Shown piece after piece: positions 40,977-49,474 of a stretch of DNA of 64,000 bases. Numbering within the stretch: the stretch's first letter is position 1; the number at the start of each line of letters is the position of its first letter. Source of the stretch: Alkalicella caledoniensis (GTDB lineage Bacteria > Bacillota > Proteinivoracia > Proteinivoracales > Proteinivoracaceae). The stretch spans positions 2,852,001-2,916,000 of the forward strand of contig NZ_CP058559.1 in NCBI RefSeq assembly GCF_014467015.1. Reading direction: 5' to 3'. The translations under genes and the position numbers were made by a program. The notes beneath the pieces are model-generated. The model was given only the letters and a program-made list of their open reading frames with translations, did no database searches and was not told where the DNA came from.

Positions 40977-41862
40977 AATTTTCTAAGCTTTTTTTCATTC
41001 GATCTACAAGTATATCTTTGATATGTGGTGGCTCTAAAACCTTGGCATAATTTCCAAACGATAGAAGATAGCCGTAAACCCATTCGTCTTCTACAAAGTT
41101 CATAGTTACAGTGTATGTATCATCATCATTTTTAACAATATCCTTTTCATCAAACTCATCATAAACTCGGTAGGATTGGGAGCTATCTACTTTAATAACT
41201 ATTTTCGTTGACTGAATAGTAACTTCTTTAGAAGCAGAGATATTGGGAAAATCCTTTTTTTCAAAATGTTCATTAGTTCCCTCTATGTTCTGGATTCTAT
41301 TCAATTTAAATACACGGAAATCATCCTTGTTGAGACAGAATGCTTTAAGGTACCATGTCTTGTCTTTGAACCATAAAGTAATGGGTTCAACTGTTCGCCT
41401 GCTTGAATCTCCATTTTTGTTATAATAGTTAAAATGTAGTAATGTTCTATTTACAGTAGCTTGTTTGATGGTTTCAAACACTGTTTTCTTAGTGTCACTC
41501 CAATCAGAATAATCAACTTCAATCCAGTTCAATGAGTCGATACCAAAAACGGTACTAAGTTTTGACAAAGTGTTGTTTGTAGATGAAGCATTTACTGCAT
41601 TTAGACTTTGAAGTGCTGACAAAATATCATTTTTCTCACTGTCCGATAGAATTGTTTTATTTAGGACAAACTCAGGCAATAGACTAATACCTCCACCATT
41701 GCCACGAGACATGTAAATAGGTAAACCCGTAGCTGATAACGTCTCCACATCTCTATAGATAGTCCTAATGGATACCTCGAATTTTTCAGAAAGCTCTTTA
41801 GCAGTCACGTTTTTCCGGTTTAGCAGTATGTAAATGGTTTCAAACAAACGATTAAGTTGCAT
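40969..41862 (-). CDS. HTH/WYL-domain transcriptional regulator (YafY type)
   Basis: A protein of about 297 residues. The N-terminal HTH_11 winged helix is MQLNRLFETIYILLNRKNVTAKELSEKFEVSIRTIYRDVETLSATGLPIYMSRGNGGGISLL, and a WYL domain follows (about 130-270: TLHFNYYNKNGDSSRRTVEPITLWFKDKTWYLKAFCLNKDDFRVFKLNRI). WYL domains are thought to bind small ligands or nucleic acid. The longer frame has an unrelated N-terminus. ATG at 41862 follows GGGGTGAT. Two inverted repeats lie between it and the downstream zinc-ribbon gene. Confidence 0.9.
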   Translation of the reverse strand: MQLNRLFETIYILLNRKNVTAKELSEKFEVSIRTIYRDVETLSATGLPIYMSRGNGGGISLLPEFVLNKTILSDSEKNDILSALQSLNAVNASSTNNTLSKLSTVFGIDSLNWIEVDYSDWSDTKKTVFETIKQATVNRTLLHFNYYNKNGDSSRRTVEPITLWFKDKTWYLKAFCLNKDDFRVFKLNRIQNIEGTNEHFEKKDFPNISASKEVTIQSTKIVIKVDSSQSYRVYDEFDEKDIVKNDDDTYTVTMNFVEDEWVYGYLLSFGNYAKVLEPPHIKDILVDRMKKSLENYS

Positions 41863-41919
41863 ATAATCACCCCACTTTATTATATCTGAATTATCAATCC
41901 ATGATAAGAGCCCAAATAA

Positions 41920-41956
41920 CTGTAGACAAGGCTTTAGCCTTGGGAACCACAAAACC
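41920..41956 (+). repeat. Dispersed hairpin repeat, CAAGGCT stem
   Basis: ctgtag is followed by acaaggctttagccttgg and gaaccacaaaacc. It corresponds to the copy at 4676-4710. Confidence 0.6.
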
Positions 41957-42075
41957 ATCCCACAACCCTCTCAAAAAATTCCGTGAAAGGGTCAATGCAT
42001 TAACTAATAATTGTACTAACTTACGTAAAAAATAAGGTGACTTTTCAAACCATATCAAATGATAGGAGAACTAAT

Positions 42076-43057
42076 ATGACTAAACTTAACAAAATAAATA
42101 ATCCCATACTTTTCCAGGGAAATATAAATAACAATCACTATTTCGAAGGTTGGTATTATAAACAAGTAAGCGCTAATACCAACAAAATAATCTCCTTCAT
42201 TCCTGGAATTAGCTTAAACCCGTCAGACTCCCATAGCTTTATCCAGGTCATCGTATCGCCACCAGTTAAAACCTATTACTTCAGATACCCAATTGAAGCA
42301 TTTAATGCATCTGACCAACCCTTTGAAATAAATTGGGAGAAGTTCATTTACTGAAAGAGAAGCGAAAATTAACCTTGTAAACGAAAATATATTAATTGAG
42401 GGACATCTTACATACGGCAATTTTTCTAAAATAAACACTTCTATTATAAATCCAAATATAATGGGGTGTTTTGCGTACATTCCTAAGATGGAGTGCAACC
42501 ATGGTGTAATAAGCATGGATCATTCAGTAAATGGTCGCTTAAAATATGGAAATACTCACTTAGAGTTCTTAAACGATCGCGGCTATATAGAAAAAGACTG
42601 GGGATCCTCATTCCCAGAACAATACATCTGGATTCAAGCAAATAACTTTGAAAAACAAGGTGATAGCTTTATGTGTAGCATCGCAAAAATCCCCATGTTA
42701 GGGGTGAAATTTAACGGTCTAATAGCTAACCTTCATCATAATGGAAAAGAATACCGCTTTGCCACATACAATAACTCAAAAATATTAGAAATATCCCATA
42801 ACAAAGATGGTGTATCACTAAAATTAAGCAAAAAGGATATAAAACTCTTCATCCATGCAATTTTTGACACAAAAGGAAGCCTTAAAGCACCTACTAAAGG
42901 GACAATGTCTAACACTATAAAAGAAGGCCTAGGTGGTAAAATAAGTCTTACACTTACCCAAAAGGGAAAAACAATGGCCGAAATCACTAGTCCATATGCA
43001 GGCATAGAAATAGTAGGCTACGGTACAGAAGTTACAGATAGAAAACTTAAAATATAA
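42076..43057 (+). pseudogene. Tocopherol-cyclase-like protein gene split by a frameshift
   Basis: Two frames join into one protein of about 326 residues. The first (from ATG 42076, preceded by TAGGAG) begins TKLNKINNPILFQGN with HYFEGWYYKQV, the typical start of the tocopherol-cyclase-like lipocalin-fold family. It stops at a TGA near 42352. The next frame, from about base 42343, continues without a gap: SFTEREAKINLVNENILIEGH, then FAYIPKMECNHGVISMDHSV, DRGYIEKDWGSSFPEQYIWIQAN (with the family Trp-Gly-Ser pattern), and ends with AGIEIVGYG. One extra base (probably a T at about 42342) shifts the frame. No stop or gap separates the halves otherwise, so it is either a recent mutation or a base-call error. 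Confidence 0.75.
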
Positions 43058-43126
43058 AGCAGGAAATATATATTATAAAAGTGAATAACTATAATAACAA
43101 CTAATTAAGATAAGAGGTGATACCCA

Positions 43127-44101
43127 TTGTCTAATTTAAAAGTAGCTTCATCAGCCAAGGTCATAGGACAAGCCCTCTTTGGAAAAGGTGTCTATATAGC
43201 CCAAGGGGCAGTTGTGAGATCAGAAAATAATAGTGTTCAATTAGGCAACCATAGCTGGGTGCTAGAAAATAGCACTATAATCGGGACACAAGACAACCCT
43301 GTGATAGTAGGTAGTAAAACAGTGTTCGGCCACAAATGCGTAGCTATAGGTGCTCAAATCGGTGACTTGTGTGAAATAGGAAACGGAACAATTTTTATGC
43401 CTGGCTGCAAAGTAGGAGATATGTGTATAACAGGTGAAAGCACCATCATACCCTCGGATATGATAATCCCCGATGAATCGGTGGTAGTGGGGAGGCCTGC
43501 CCGGATTATTCGAAAACTAACTGAACAGGACAAAGAAAGAATAAAAACCTTAAGGGGCAACAATATCACAATAATGCCTTTTGAAGAGGGAATTCTTGAT
43601 ATAAAGAGACAGGACGGTGACAAAATGAGTAAACTCCATGAAGTAAATGGGAAATTCCCAAATATAAGCAGCAGTACAAAAGTTCACCACTCAGCAGAGA
43701 TTAACGGCGATGTTATAATAGGAGATGATTGCGTTATAGGTCCTGGAGTAAAAATTATAGGAGATACCCATGGACCAGTAAGGATAGGAAACAATGTACA
43801 GATATTAGAAAACTGTGTACTGCACCTCTTGCCAGATAACGAACTGATAATAGAAGACAACGTAATCATAGGTCCAAGCTCAATAATTCATGGCACAGTA
43901 ATAGGACATGGGACCATTATAGAATCAGGAGTAAATATCAGTGACTATAGTAAGATAGGCATAAATTGTATGGTAAAAGCTGGGAGTTTAGTAAAACAAA
44001 GAAGTGAATTCCCAGACAATAGTATTATCGAAGGATTTCCAGCAAAAAAGCTAGGAACACTCGAAACCAAGCAAACTACTCCCCCTTGGGTTTATAAATG
44101 A
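43127..44101 (+). CDS. Tandem gamma-carbonic-anhydrase-like hexapeptide protein
   Basis: A 324-residue protein with two left-handed beta-helix domains (about 1-150 and 175-315). Each has hexapeptide repeats and the N/V-Q-x-L-E-N region of gamma carbonic anhydrases. In the second half H233 and H255 match Cam His81 and His122, but position 250 (His117) is Pro. In the first half H69 matches His117, while residues 52 and 74 (His81, His122 equivalents) are Ile. The two halves therefore carry complementary ligands. In Cam trimers the zinc is held by two ligands from one subunit and one from its neighbour, so a fused dimer could rebuild a full site. The TTG start follows GAGGTGAT. Confidence 0.8.
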   Translation: MSNLKVASSAKVIGQALFGKGVYIAQGAVVRSENNSVQLGNHSWVLENSTIIGTQDNPVIVGSKTVFGHKCVAIGAQIGDLCEIGNGTIFMPGCKVGDMCITGESTIIPSDMIIPDESVVVGRPARIIRKLTEQDKERIKTLRGNNITIMPFEEGILDIKRQDGDKMSKLHEVNGKFPNISSSTKVHHSAEINGDVIIGDDCVIGPGVKIIGDTHGPVRIGNNVQILENCVLHLLPDNELIIEDNVIIGPSSIIHGTVIGHGTIIESGVNISDYSKIGINCMVKAGSLVKQRSEFPDNSIIEGFPAKKLGTLETKQTTPPWVYK

Positions 44102-44214
44102 AATGATTATATTTTTGCACGGGATATTTAAATTTTAAGAGGGCGGTGGGCTATGAGAAAAAGCTTTAATCACCTAGATGCCACGATAGCAGTTAATTAA
44201 AAGTAAAGCATAAT

Positions 44215-44248
44215 AAAAAACTAGCATTTTCAAAAGATGCTAGTTTTT
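44215..44248. terminator. Intrinsic terminator
   Basis: aaaaactagcat / atgctagttttt with a nine-base loop follows the hexapeptide gene by about 110 bp. Confidence 0.75.
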
Positions 44249-44271
44249 CTGCTAGAAACTAAATTCCTCAA

Positions 44272-44305
44272 GCCTGACCCGGGTCTTTCCGGGCTTTCAA
44301 AACAC
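44272..44305 (+). repeat. Decayed member of the hairpin repeat family
   Basis: gcctgacccgggtctttccgggctttcaaaac keeps the ccgg-stem and caaaac tail but differs at its 5' side. Membership is tentative. Confidence 0.35.
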
Positions 44306-44383
44306 ATGACATTAATCACTACTAGACAAAATAGCTAAAGCTTATAATAAACATAACAACAGATCAATTATGGAGGTGCTCTT

Positions 44384-45325
44384 ATGATAGCAAATTTAGA
44401 AAATGTGATTAAGCGTTATAAAAATAAAGTAGTACTAGACAATGTGTCATTTGAAATTCACAAAGGGGAAATTATAGGTTTACTAGGGCCAAATGGAGCA
44501 GGGAAAACAACAGCAATCAGGGCTTTAGCTGGGTTAATTGACATTGAATCAGGGGACATAAAGCTTATGGGTAAAAAACAAAGCATTAACAACCTCAAGC
44601 TTAAAGCCAATATAGGGTTAGTAACCCAAGAAGTTACTGTTTTTGAGGAACTTACAGCTGCAGAAAACCTAAGATTCTTTGGAGGACTGTATGGCTTAAA
44701 GGGTGCAGAGTTAAACAAAAGGGTAGAAGAAGCATTGGAGTTTGTGGGTTTGACTGAACGTGCAAAGCAATACCCCAAAACATTTTCAGGTGGAATGTCC
44801 AGAAGACTAAACATAGCTTGTGCATTAGTCCATCAACCTGAATTCATTATCATGGACGAGCCAACTGTGGGTATTGACCCACAATCCCGTAACTATATAC
44901 TAGAATCTGTAAAACGTCTGGCAGCTAAGGGTACCACAGTACTTTACACATCCCACTACATGGAAGAAGTACAAGCAATATCCACAAGAATACTCATCAT
45001 GGACCAGGGGCATATAATCGCACAAGGGACCCTAGAGGAGCTAATCAAAAGAATACAACATGAAGAAAAGATAAAAATTACAGTGGAATTTGCATCTGAA
45101 GAATTAACGGATGAACTAAAAGCCATCCAAGGGGTAAAAAATATCGTTCAGACTGGCTCTGAATATGTGATAATTTCTAGCGCAGGATCAGGCAATCTAA
45201 ATAGGGTACTATCAGTTGCTCAAAAACACGGGGGAGTATCTAATGTTTCTGCAGATAAACCAACCCTTGAAGATGTATTCCTGACGCTCACAGGGAAAAA
45301 ACTACGTGACGGTGAGGAGGTATAG
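44384..45325 (+). CDS. ABC-2 exporter ATP-binding protein (NatA/CcmA type)
   Basis: A 313-residue ATPase. Walker A is GLLGPNGAGKTT, the Q-loop VTQEVTVFEEL, the signature FSGGMSRRL (after QYPKT), Walker B EFIIMDEPTVGIDPQSR and the H-loop VLYTSHYMEE. The C-terminal extension (about 220-310) is the usual NatA/DrrA tail. It pairs with two ABC-2 permeases directly downstream (2 bp gap, then a 1-bp overlap). A kinase and response regulator close the operon, which is the layout of antimicrobial-responsive exporters. GGAGG precedes the ATG. Substrate is not known. Confidence 0.92.
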   Translation: MIANLENVIKRYKNKVVLDNVSFEIHKGEIIGLLGPNGAGKTTAIRALAGLIDIESGDIKLMGKKQSINNLKLKANIGLVTQEVTVFEELTAAENLRFFGGLYGLKGAELNKRVEEALEFVGLTERAKQYPKTFSGGMSRRLNIACALVHQPEFIIMDEPTVGIDPQSRNYILESVKRLAAKGTTVLYTSHYMEEVQAISTRILIMDQGHIIAQGTLEELIKRIQHEEKIKITVEFASEELTDELKAIQGVKNIVQTGSEYVIISSAGSGNLNRVLSVAQKHGGVSNVSADKPTLEDVFLTLTGKKLRDGEEV

Positions 45326-45327
45326 CA

Positions 45328-46089
45328 ATGAACCTATCTATGTTTACCATAGCTTTTAGGCACTACTTTAAACGTATAACAAGGGACAAACTAGGAATTT
45401 TGATTTTCACTGTTATACCAATTGTCATAACAGCAATACTGAGCTATATTTACTCAAACAATACCGATGAAGCAATTATTGTCAACGGTTACAACATGGT
45501 TACAACACATATAAGCATAGGCATGCTACTTTTATTTCAATTAAATGGTGGGCTGTATGTGCTTCATTATCTGAACAACGACTTCGTAAAAGACATGAAA
45601 TGGAGACTGAAATCAACACCTGTACCCACACATATCCTAGCATTCGCAGCATTAGCCAGTTGTGCAGTTTTCATGATTATTCAGGGTATACTGGTAGTTG
45701 GGTTTACCTCTCTATTCATGGAGGCTTATTGGGGTAACTATATAGTAACACTGGCTGTTATAATACTTGTGGCAATATTTTCTGTGTTACTAAATGTAAT
45801 GTTCTTCTTTTTAGTTAAAAAAGTAAGCTTAACAGAGACCCTATCATGGGTAAGTGCATGGCTCATGGCTGCACTGGGTGGCCTTATGTTTGACCTTCCT
45901 CAAAATGCTTTCTTTATATTTATGAGGGAATACGGCTCACCATTTGCACTAGGACAGACGGCCATTAAAGCATCTGGATTTCTTGCACCTTCAATATCGG
46001 ATATTATCATAGGTCTTGTGGGGATAGCAGTGATAATCGTAATTTTAGGACTTATTGTAATAAGGTTAGGAAGGAGGAAACTGGCATAA
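45328..46089 (+). CDS. ABC-2 type permease, first subunit
   Basis: A 253-residue membrane protein with six spans. FRHYFKRITRDKLGILIFTVIPIVITAI starts the ABC-2 fold, and the last two spans are IIIGLVGIAVIIVILGLIVI. TTHISIGMLLLFQLNGGLYVL is the second span. The ATPase ends two bases upstream and the next permease starts on its last base, so all three are translationally linked. GTGAGGAGGTATAGC precedes the ATG. Confidence 0.88.
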   Translation: MNLSMFTIAFRHYFKRITRDKLGILIFTVIPIVITAILSYIYSNNTDEAIIVNGYNMVTTHISIGMLLLFQLNGGLYVLHYLNNDFVKDMKWRLKSTPVPTHILAFAALASCAVFMIIQGILVVGFTSLFMEAYWGNYIVTLAVIILVAIFSVLLNVMFFFLVKKVSLTETLSWVSAWLMAALGGLMFDLPQNAFFIFMREYGSPFALGQTAIKASGFLAPSISDIIIGLVGIAVIIVILGLIVIRLGRRKLA

Positions 46090-46775
46090 TGACAATATTT
46101 TTCTTCGCCATAAAAAGAGCTCTCAGGGATAAATTCACCTTAGCTATCTTAACCTTATTTCCTATTCTACTATTGTTAGCACCTCCTTTTTGGGGAGAAG
46201 AAACGACCATGGGATTCAGCATGTTTGGTATGGTAATCATGTTCGTGGCTTTCATACTAGTACGTACAATAATGACAGATCGGGTAAGCGGGACAGTGAC
46301 AAGAATATTCGCAGCCCCAGTATCCACACTAAAGTATTTGTCTCAAAACCTGCTAGCTTATCTAGTGATAATAATGGCACAGATATTATTAGTATTAACC
46401 ATAGGTTCACAGATATATGGTTGGGGATTAGAGTTATATTTAATGCTCGTTGTATGTTATACTGTTTTTGCAGGGGCCTCCATCGGGTTTTCCCTAGCAT
46501 GGAATTCAGTTTTCAAATCCAAGGAACTATCCGATGCCATCTTTAGTATCGTCATATCACTGATGGGAATCTTAGGTGGAGTATTTGTGCCACTGGAGTT
46601 GCTTCCAGACCTCATAAGGAAAATGGGTATGATATTCCCCATCTATTGGTTTTCAAATGCAATATCAATAATAACCTACCATGGAGACTTTCGATCCTTT
46701 TGGTTATCAATTGGTATAATGTTAATGTTTATAATAGCTTTCCTTCTATACGGAAGTAAAAGAAGAATAGAGTAA
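46089..46775 (+). CDS. ABC-2 type permease, second subunit
   Basis: A 228-residue membrane protein with six spans (for example LAILTLFPILLLLAPPFW, MFGMVIMFVAFILVRTIM, LMGILGGVFVPLELLPDLIRKMGMIFPIYWFSNA). The RVSGTVTRIFAAPVSTLKYL loop is the conserved ABC-2 membrane-inserted segment. It overlaps the previous gene by one base (ATGA-type junction). GGAAGGAGG precedes it. With the other permease it forms a heterodimeric exporter. Confidence 0.88.
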   Translation: MTIFFFAIKRALRDKFTLAILTLFPILLLLAPPFWGEETTMGFSMFGMVIMFVAFILVRTIMTDRVSGTVTRIFAAPVSTLKYLSQNLLAYLVIIMAQILLVLTIGSQIYGWGLELYLMLVVCYTVFAGASIGFSLAWNSVFKSKELSDAIFSIVISLMGILGGVFVPLELLPDLIRKMGMIFPIYWFSNAISIITYHGDFRSFWLSIGIMLMFIIAFLLYGSKRRIE

Positions 46776-46789
46776 CTGAAGGTGTAACG

Positions 46790-47872
46790 ATGGTTGAAAA
46801 GAAAAATAGCTACTCACTAGAACTAGTAGGAATTCTATATAAAAACTTAGGTATAATCTTACTCTACTTGCTATGGTTTTTTACTGACGGCAGTGGGGTA
46901 GGATTCTTTTTCATATTATTTTTGACTATAATGATGCTGCTTAGATGGCGCTTTGAAAAACTTAAATGGACTTTGCTAATAGACCAAGCTGCATGTATAG
47001 CCATATCATTTTTTTGGTATGAGGGTATCTACGGGCTAGGTCTGATTGCTTTTGACACAATCCTACTAAAATTCCCAGTAGCAATTCTCCCAGCACTTAT
47101 CTATGCCCTATATAACTTCAATGACTACTTTTTGCTAATTGTAATAGCCCAAAGCCTTTTTGTTGGAACCGCACTATTAGGCTGGAAGTTAGAAACAGAA
47201 AAAGCAGTATATCAAAGGGATGAAGATAGCAAAAAGAGGTATGAATTAGAAAGCATGAAAGATGATCTTCTAGTTGCCAACGTACAAGTGGTAAGGATGG
47301 CTGAGATATCAGAAAGGGCTAGGATTGCCAGGGAAATACACGACAACGCAGGACATGAGATAATCGCTGCCTACATGTCACTTCAAGTTGTAGAGGGAAT
47401 GCTAGATGATCCAAAACAATGTAAAGAAATGTTCAGTGAATCCATGAAAAGGCTAGAAAGTGGGATAGAAAAGATAAGGGAATCTGTTCATAATCTAGCT
47501 CCACTGACCACAGTAGGTGTACAATACCTTCAGAAATTATGTGATGAGTTCACCCTTTGCCCTATCAACATTGAAGTCCACGGTGATACATCCAAAGTGC
47601 CAATCTACCTATGGAGTATCCTAGAGCCATGTCTAAAGGAAGCACTAACAAACATAGTGCGTCACTCTGATGCCAAAAATGTTCATGTTGCATTAGATGT
47701 AACCCCGTACATAGTTAGACTGTCCGTTGAAAATGACGGGGTGAAAGGAGACATAAAAGCACCAGGGATCGGTTTGAGGAACCTAAAACAAAGGGCTGCA
47801 GCTGTTGGAGGTAATATTTCAGCAGACACCAGCAAGGGATTTCGCCTAATATGTGTGCTACCCATTGAATAG
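46790..47872 (+). CDS. Histidine kinase, LiaS/DesK type
   Basis: A 360-residue sensor kinase. Residues about 10-130 form four or five membrane spans without a large external loop, so it probably senses the membrane or the partner ABC exporter. The HisKA_3 motif ARIAREIHDNAGHEI holds the phosphorylated His. The HATPase domain has KEALTNIVRHSDAKNV (N box) and APGIGLRNLKQR (G box). It sits 14 bp behind the second permease and 14 bp before its response regulator, so it belongs to the export operon. Confidence 0.9.
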   Translation: MVEKKNSYSLELVGILYKNLGIILLYLLWFFTDGSGVGFFFILFLTIMMLLRWRFEKLKWTLLIDQAACIAISFFWYEGIYGLGLIAFDTILLKFPVAILPALIYALYNFNDYFLLIVIAQSLFVGTALLGWKLETEKAVYQRDEDSKKRYELESMKDDLLVANVQVVRMAEISERARIAREIHDNAGHEIIAAYMSLQVVEGMLDDPKQCKEMFSESMKRLESGIEKIRESVHNLAPLTTVGVQYLQKLCDEFTLCPINIEVHGDTSKVPIYLWSILEPCLKEALTNIVRHSDAKNVHVALDVTPYIVRLSVENDGVKGDIKAPGIGLRNLKQRAAAVGGNISADTSKGFRLICVLPIE

Positions 47873-47886
47873 AAGGGAGATAAATT

Positions 47887-48486
47887 ATGAAAATAATTAT
47901 AGTTGATGATGATAGCCTGATTCTTAAAAGCTTAGAGTTAATGCTATCTAAAGAAGATGATATAGAAGTTATCGGCACTGCTCAAAATGGACAACAAGCA
48001 TTTGACCTATGTGAAAACAAACAACCCCATGTTGTACTGATGGATATCCGTATGCCAGAAGTTGATGGCATCCAAGCAACAAGACTAATTAAAAAGAAGT
48101 ATCCCCACATAAAGATTATGATGCTGACAACCTTCCAAGACAAACAAAATATCCAACTAGCCTTACAGGCAGGGGCGGAAGGGTACCTACTAAAAACAGA
48201 TAAGATATCAAGTATAGCAGAAAAGCTTCGCATCATATCCAGTGGAGTAGCAGTCCTAGATACAGAAGTATTAAACAAGCTAACAAGCACCGAGATCCCA
48301 AATATAGAAAAGCTCACACCAAGGGAAAAAGAAATCTTTGAACTAGTGTCCCAAGGCCTTACAAATAGAGAAATAAGCCAGCAGCTCTTCTTATCAGAAG
48401 GAACAGTAAGAAACGTAGTCTCAGTAATCATAGAAAAAATGGAAGTAAAAAACCGAACCCAACTAAGCCTGATGGCTAGGAGCTAA
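47887..48486 (+). CDS. NarL/LiaR-type response regulator
   Basis: A 199-residue regulator. The receiver (about 1-120) has the acidic pocket DDD near the N-terminus, the phosphoacceptor Asp in VVLMDIRMPE and the conserved Lys in EGYLLKTDK. A LuxR-type HTH follows (LTPREKEIFELVSQGLTNREISQQLFLSEGTVRNVVSVII). It is the last gene of the ABC-kinase-regulator unit and probably drives that operon. GAAGGGAG precedes the ATG. Confidence 0.93.
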   Translation: MKIIIVDDDSLILKSLELMLSKEDDIEVIGTAQNGQQAFDLCENKQPHVVLMDIRMPEVDGIQATRLIKKKYPHIKIMMLTTFQDKQNIQLALQAGAEGYLLKTDKISSIAEKLRIISSGVAVLDTEVLNKLTSTEIPNIEKLTPREKEIFELVSQGLTNREISQQLFLSEGTVRNVVSVIIEKMEVKNRTQLSLMARS

Positions 48487-48498
48487 AAGAAAAACACA

Positions 48499-48536
48499 AA
48501 AGAGTCCAGGGAGAAAATAAATCCTTGAACTCTCTT
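48499..48536 (+). terminator. Intrinsic terminator
   Basis: agagtccaggga / tccttgaactct, two mismatches, follows the response regulator. Confidence 0.6.
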
Positions 48537-48584
48537 AATATTGTTTTAGCAGTTTCTTAGCTGCAAATCACAAATGGTCAGACT

Positions 48585-48914
48585 CTACTTTTTACAAGTC
48601 ATAAAAAGCTCACGGAGATAATCTCTTCTACCGTGTAAAACCCTGTGGATTATTATATCTTGGTTGATAACCCTATAAAAAACTAAATATAGATGTACCA
48701 CGATAAAGCGATAGCCACTATTAACTAAACTATAATCATCTTCGGAAAGCATGGAACCCATGTATGGGAATTCTAAAAGCTTTCGAATACTATCATCGAT
48801 ATTGTCCAATAGCTTTAATGCACTATCGATACTATCTTCTGAAATATACGAGAAAAGTTCCTCAATATCATTTGTTGCAGTAGGGGTATATAGTAGTTTA
48901 CTTCTTTTCTGCAT
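48585..48914 (-). CDS. ParE/RelE-family toxin
   Basis: A 109-residue toxin of the RelE/ParE superfamily. LLYTPTATNDIEELFSYIS is the N-terminal helix hairpin with the typical 'A-x-x-D-I' spacing. SGYRFIVVHLYLVFYRVINQDIIIHRVLHGRRDY contains the C-terminal strands and the YRxxxH-type ending of ParE proteins. It starts inside the antitoxin gene (17-bp overlap), as toxin-antitoxin operons often do. ParE toxins act on gyrase and RelE toxins on ribosomes. Sequence alone cannot decide, but the HGRRDY ending favours ParE. Confidence 0.87.
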   Translation of the reverse strand: MQKRSKLLYTPTATNDIEELFSYISEDSIDSALKLLDNIDDSIRKLLEFPYMGSMLSEDDYSLVNSGYRFIVVHLYLVFYRVINQDIIIHRVLHGRRDYLRELFMTCKK

Positions 48915-49170
48915 TTATTTTTTTCCTCATTCTTGCCATTAACTCATGGTGCTCCAAAAGCTCCTTACCTTCGGAAATTTCTTTTTCTGCCACTAAAAGT
49001 TTTGACTGGAGCTTAAATCTGGCTTCCATACGCTTGTATGTTTCATGACTCATAACTACTAAATCAGCCTCACCGTTACGTGTAATATATACTGGCTCAT
49101 CAATTTCATGACAATACTTTGAAAAGTTATTATAATCTTGCCTAATAGATGTAGAAGGTTTAATAATCAT
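48898..49170 (-). CDS. Phd/YefM-family antitoxin
   Basis: A protein of about 90 residues that should bind the ParE toxin and the operon promoter. The Phd fold is seen in IKPSTSIRQDYNNFSKYCHEIDEPVYITRNGEADLVVMSHETYKRME, and a charged C-terminal helix (AEKEISEGKELLEHHELMARMRKKINAEKK) wraps the toxin. The ATG at 49170 follows GGCGGTGAT and is preferred over the GTG at 49179. Autorepression of the pair is known in this family. The AT-rich promoter upstream contains TATAAT-like sequence but I assign no operator. Confidence 0.88.
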   Translation of the reverse strand: MIIKPSTSIRQDYNNFSKYCHEIDEPVYITRNGEADLVVMSHETYKRMEARFKLQSKLLVAEKEISEGKELLEHHELMARMRKKINAEKK

Positions 49171-49299
49171 ATAAATCACCGCCTTATACTATAATTATAC
49201 ACTTATTATAACATAATTATGGTATATGCAATATGCAAATCGGATCAAAAAGCTTAAGAAGACAGAAAAATATGTTAGTGAATATATAAATAGAGCAAA

Positions 49300-49341
49300 A
49301 AATAAATTCCTTAATGTTATCAACATCAAGGAATTTATTAT
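49300..49341. repeat. Terminator-like hairpin with no clear upstream gene
   Basis: aaataaattcctt...aaggaatttatt with inner atgtt/aacat resembles the hairpins at 51830 and 56154. There is no plus-strand gene before it, so it may be a remnant or a dispersed element. Confidence 0.45.
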
Positions 49342-49474
49342 ATTACGTTTATAGTAGGAAGGGTTAATTTAATAAATTGTTAATACTTCCATATAGGATT
49401 TTGCTCATTAAAATTGAATATAATGCAATGAGAATTTATTTTAATACCTCTAATCTAAAAAGGAGTGAAATACA

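Noticed and set aside
44153-44200. Fourteen-codon ORF (MRKSFNHLDATIAVN)
   Set aside because: It has GGGCGG upstream but is too short, with no supporting context.
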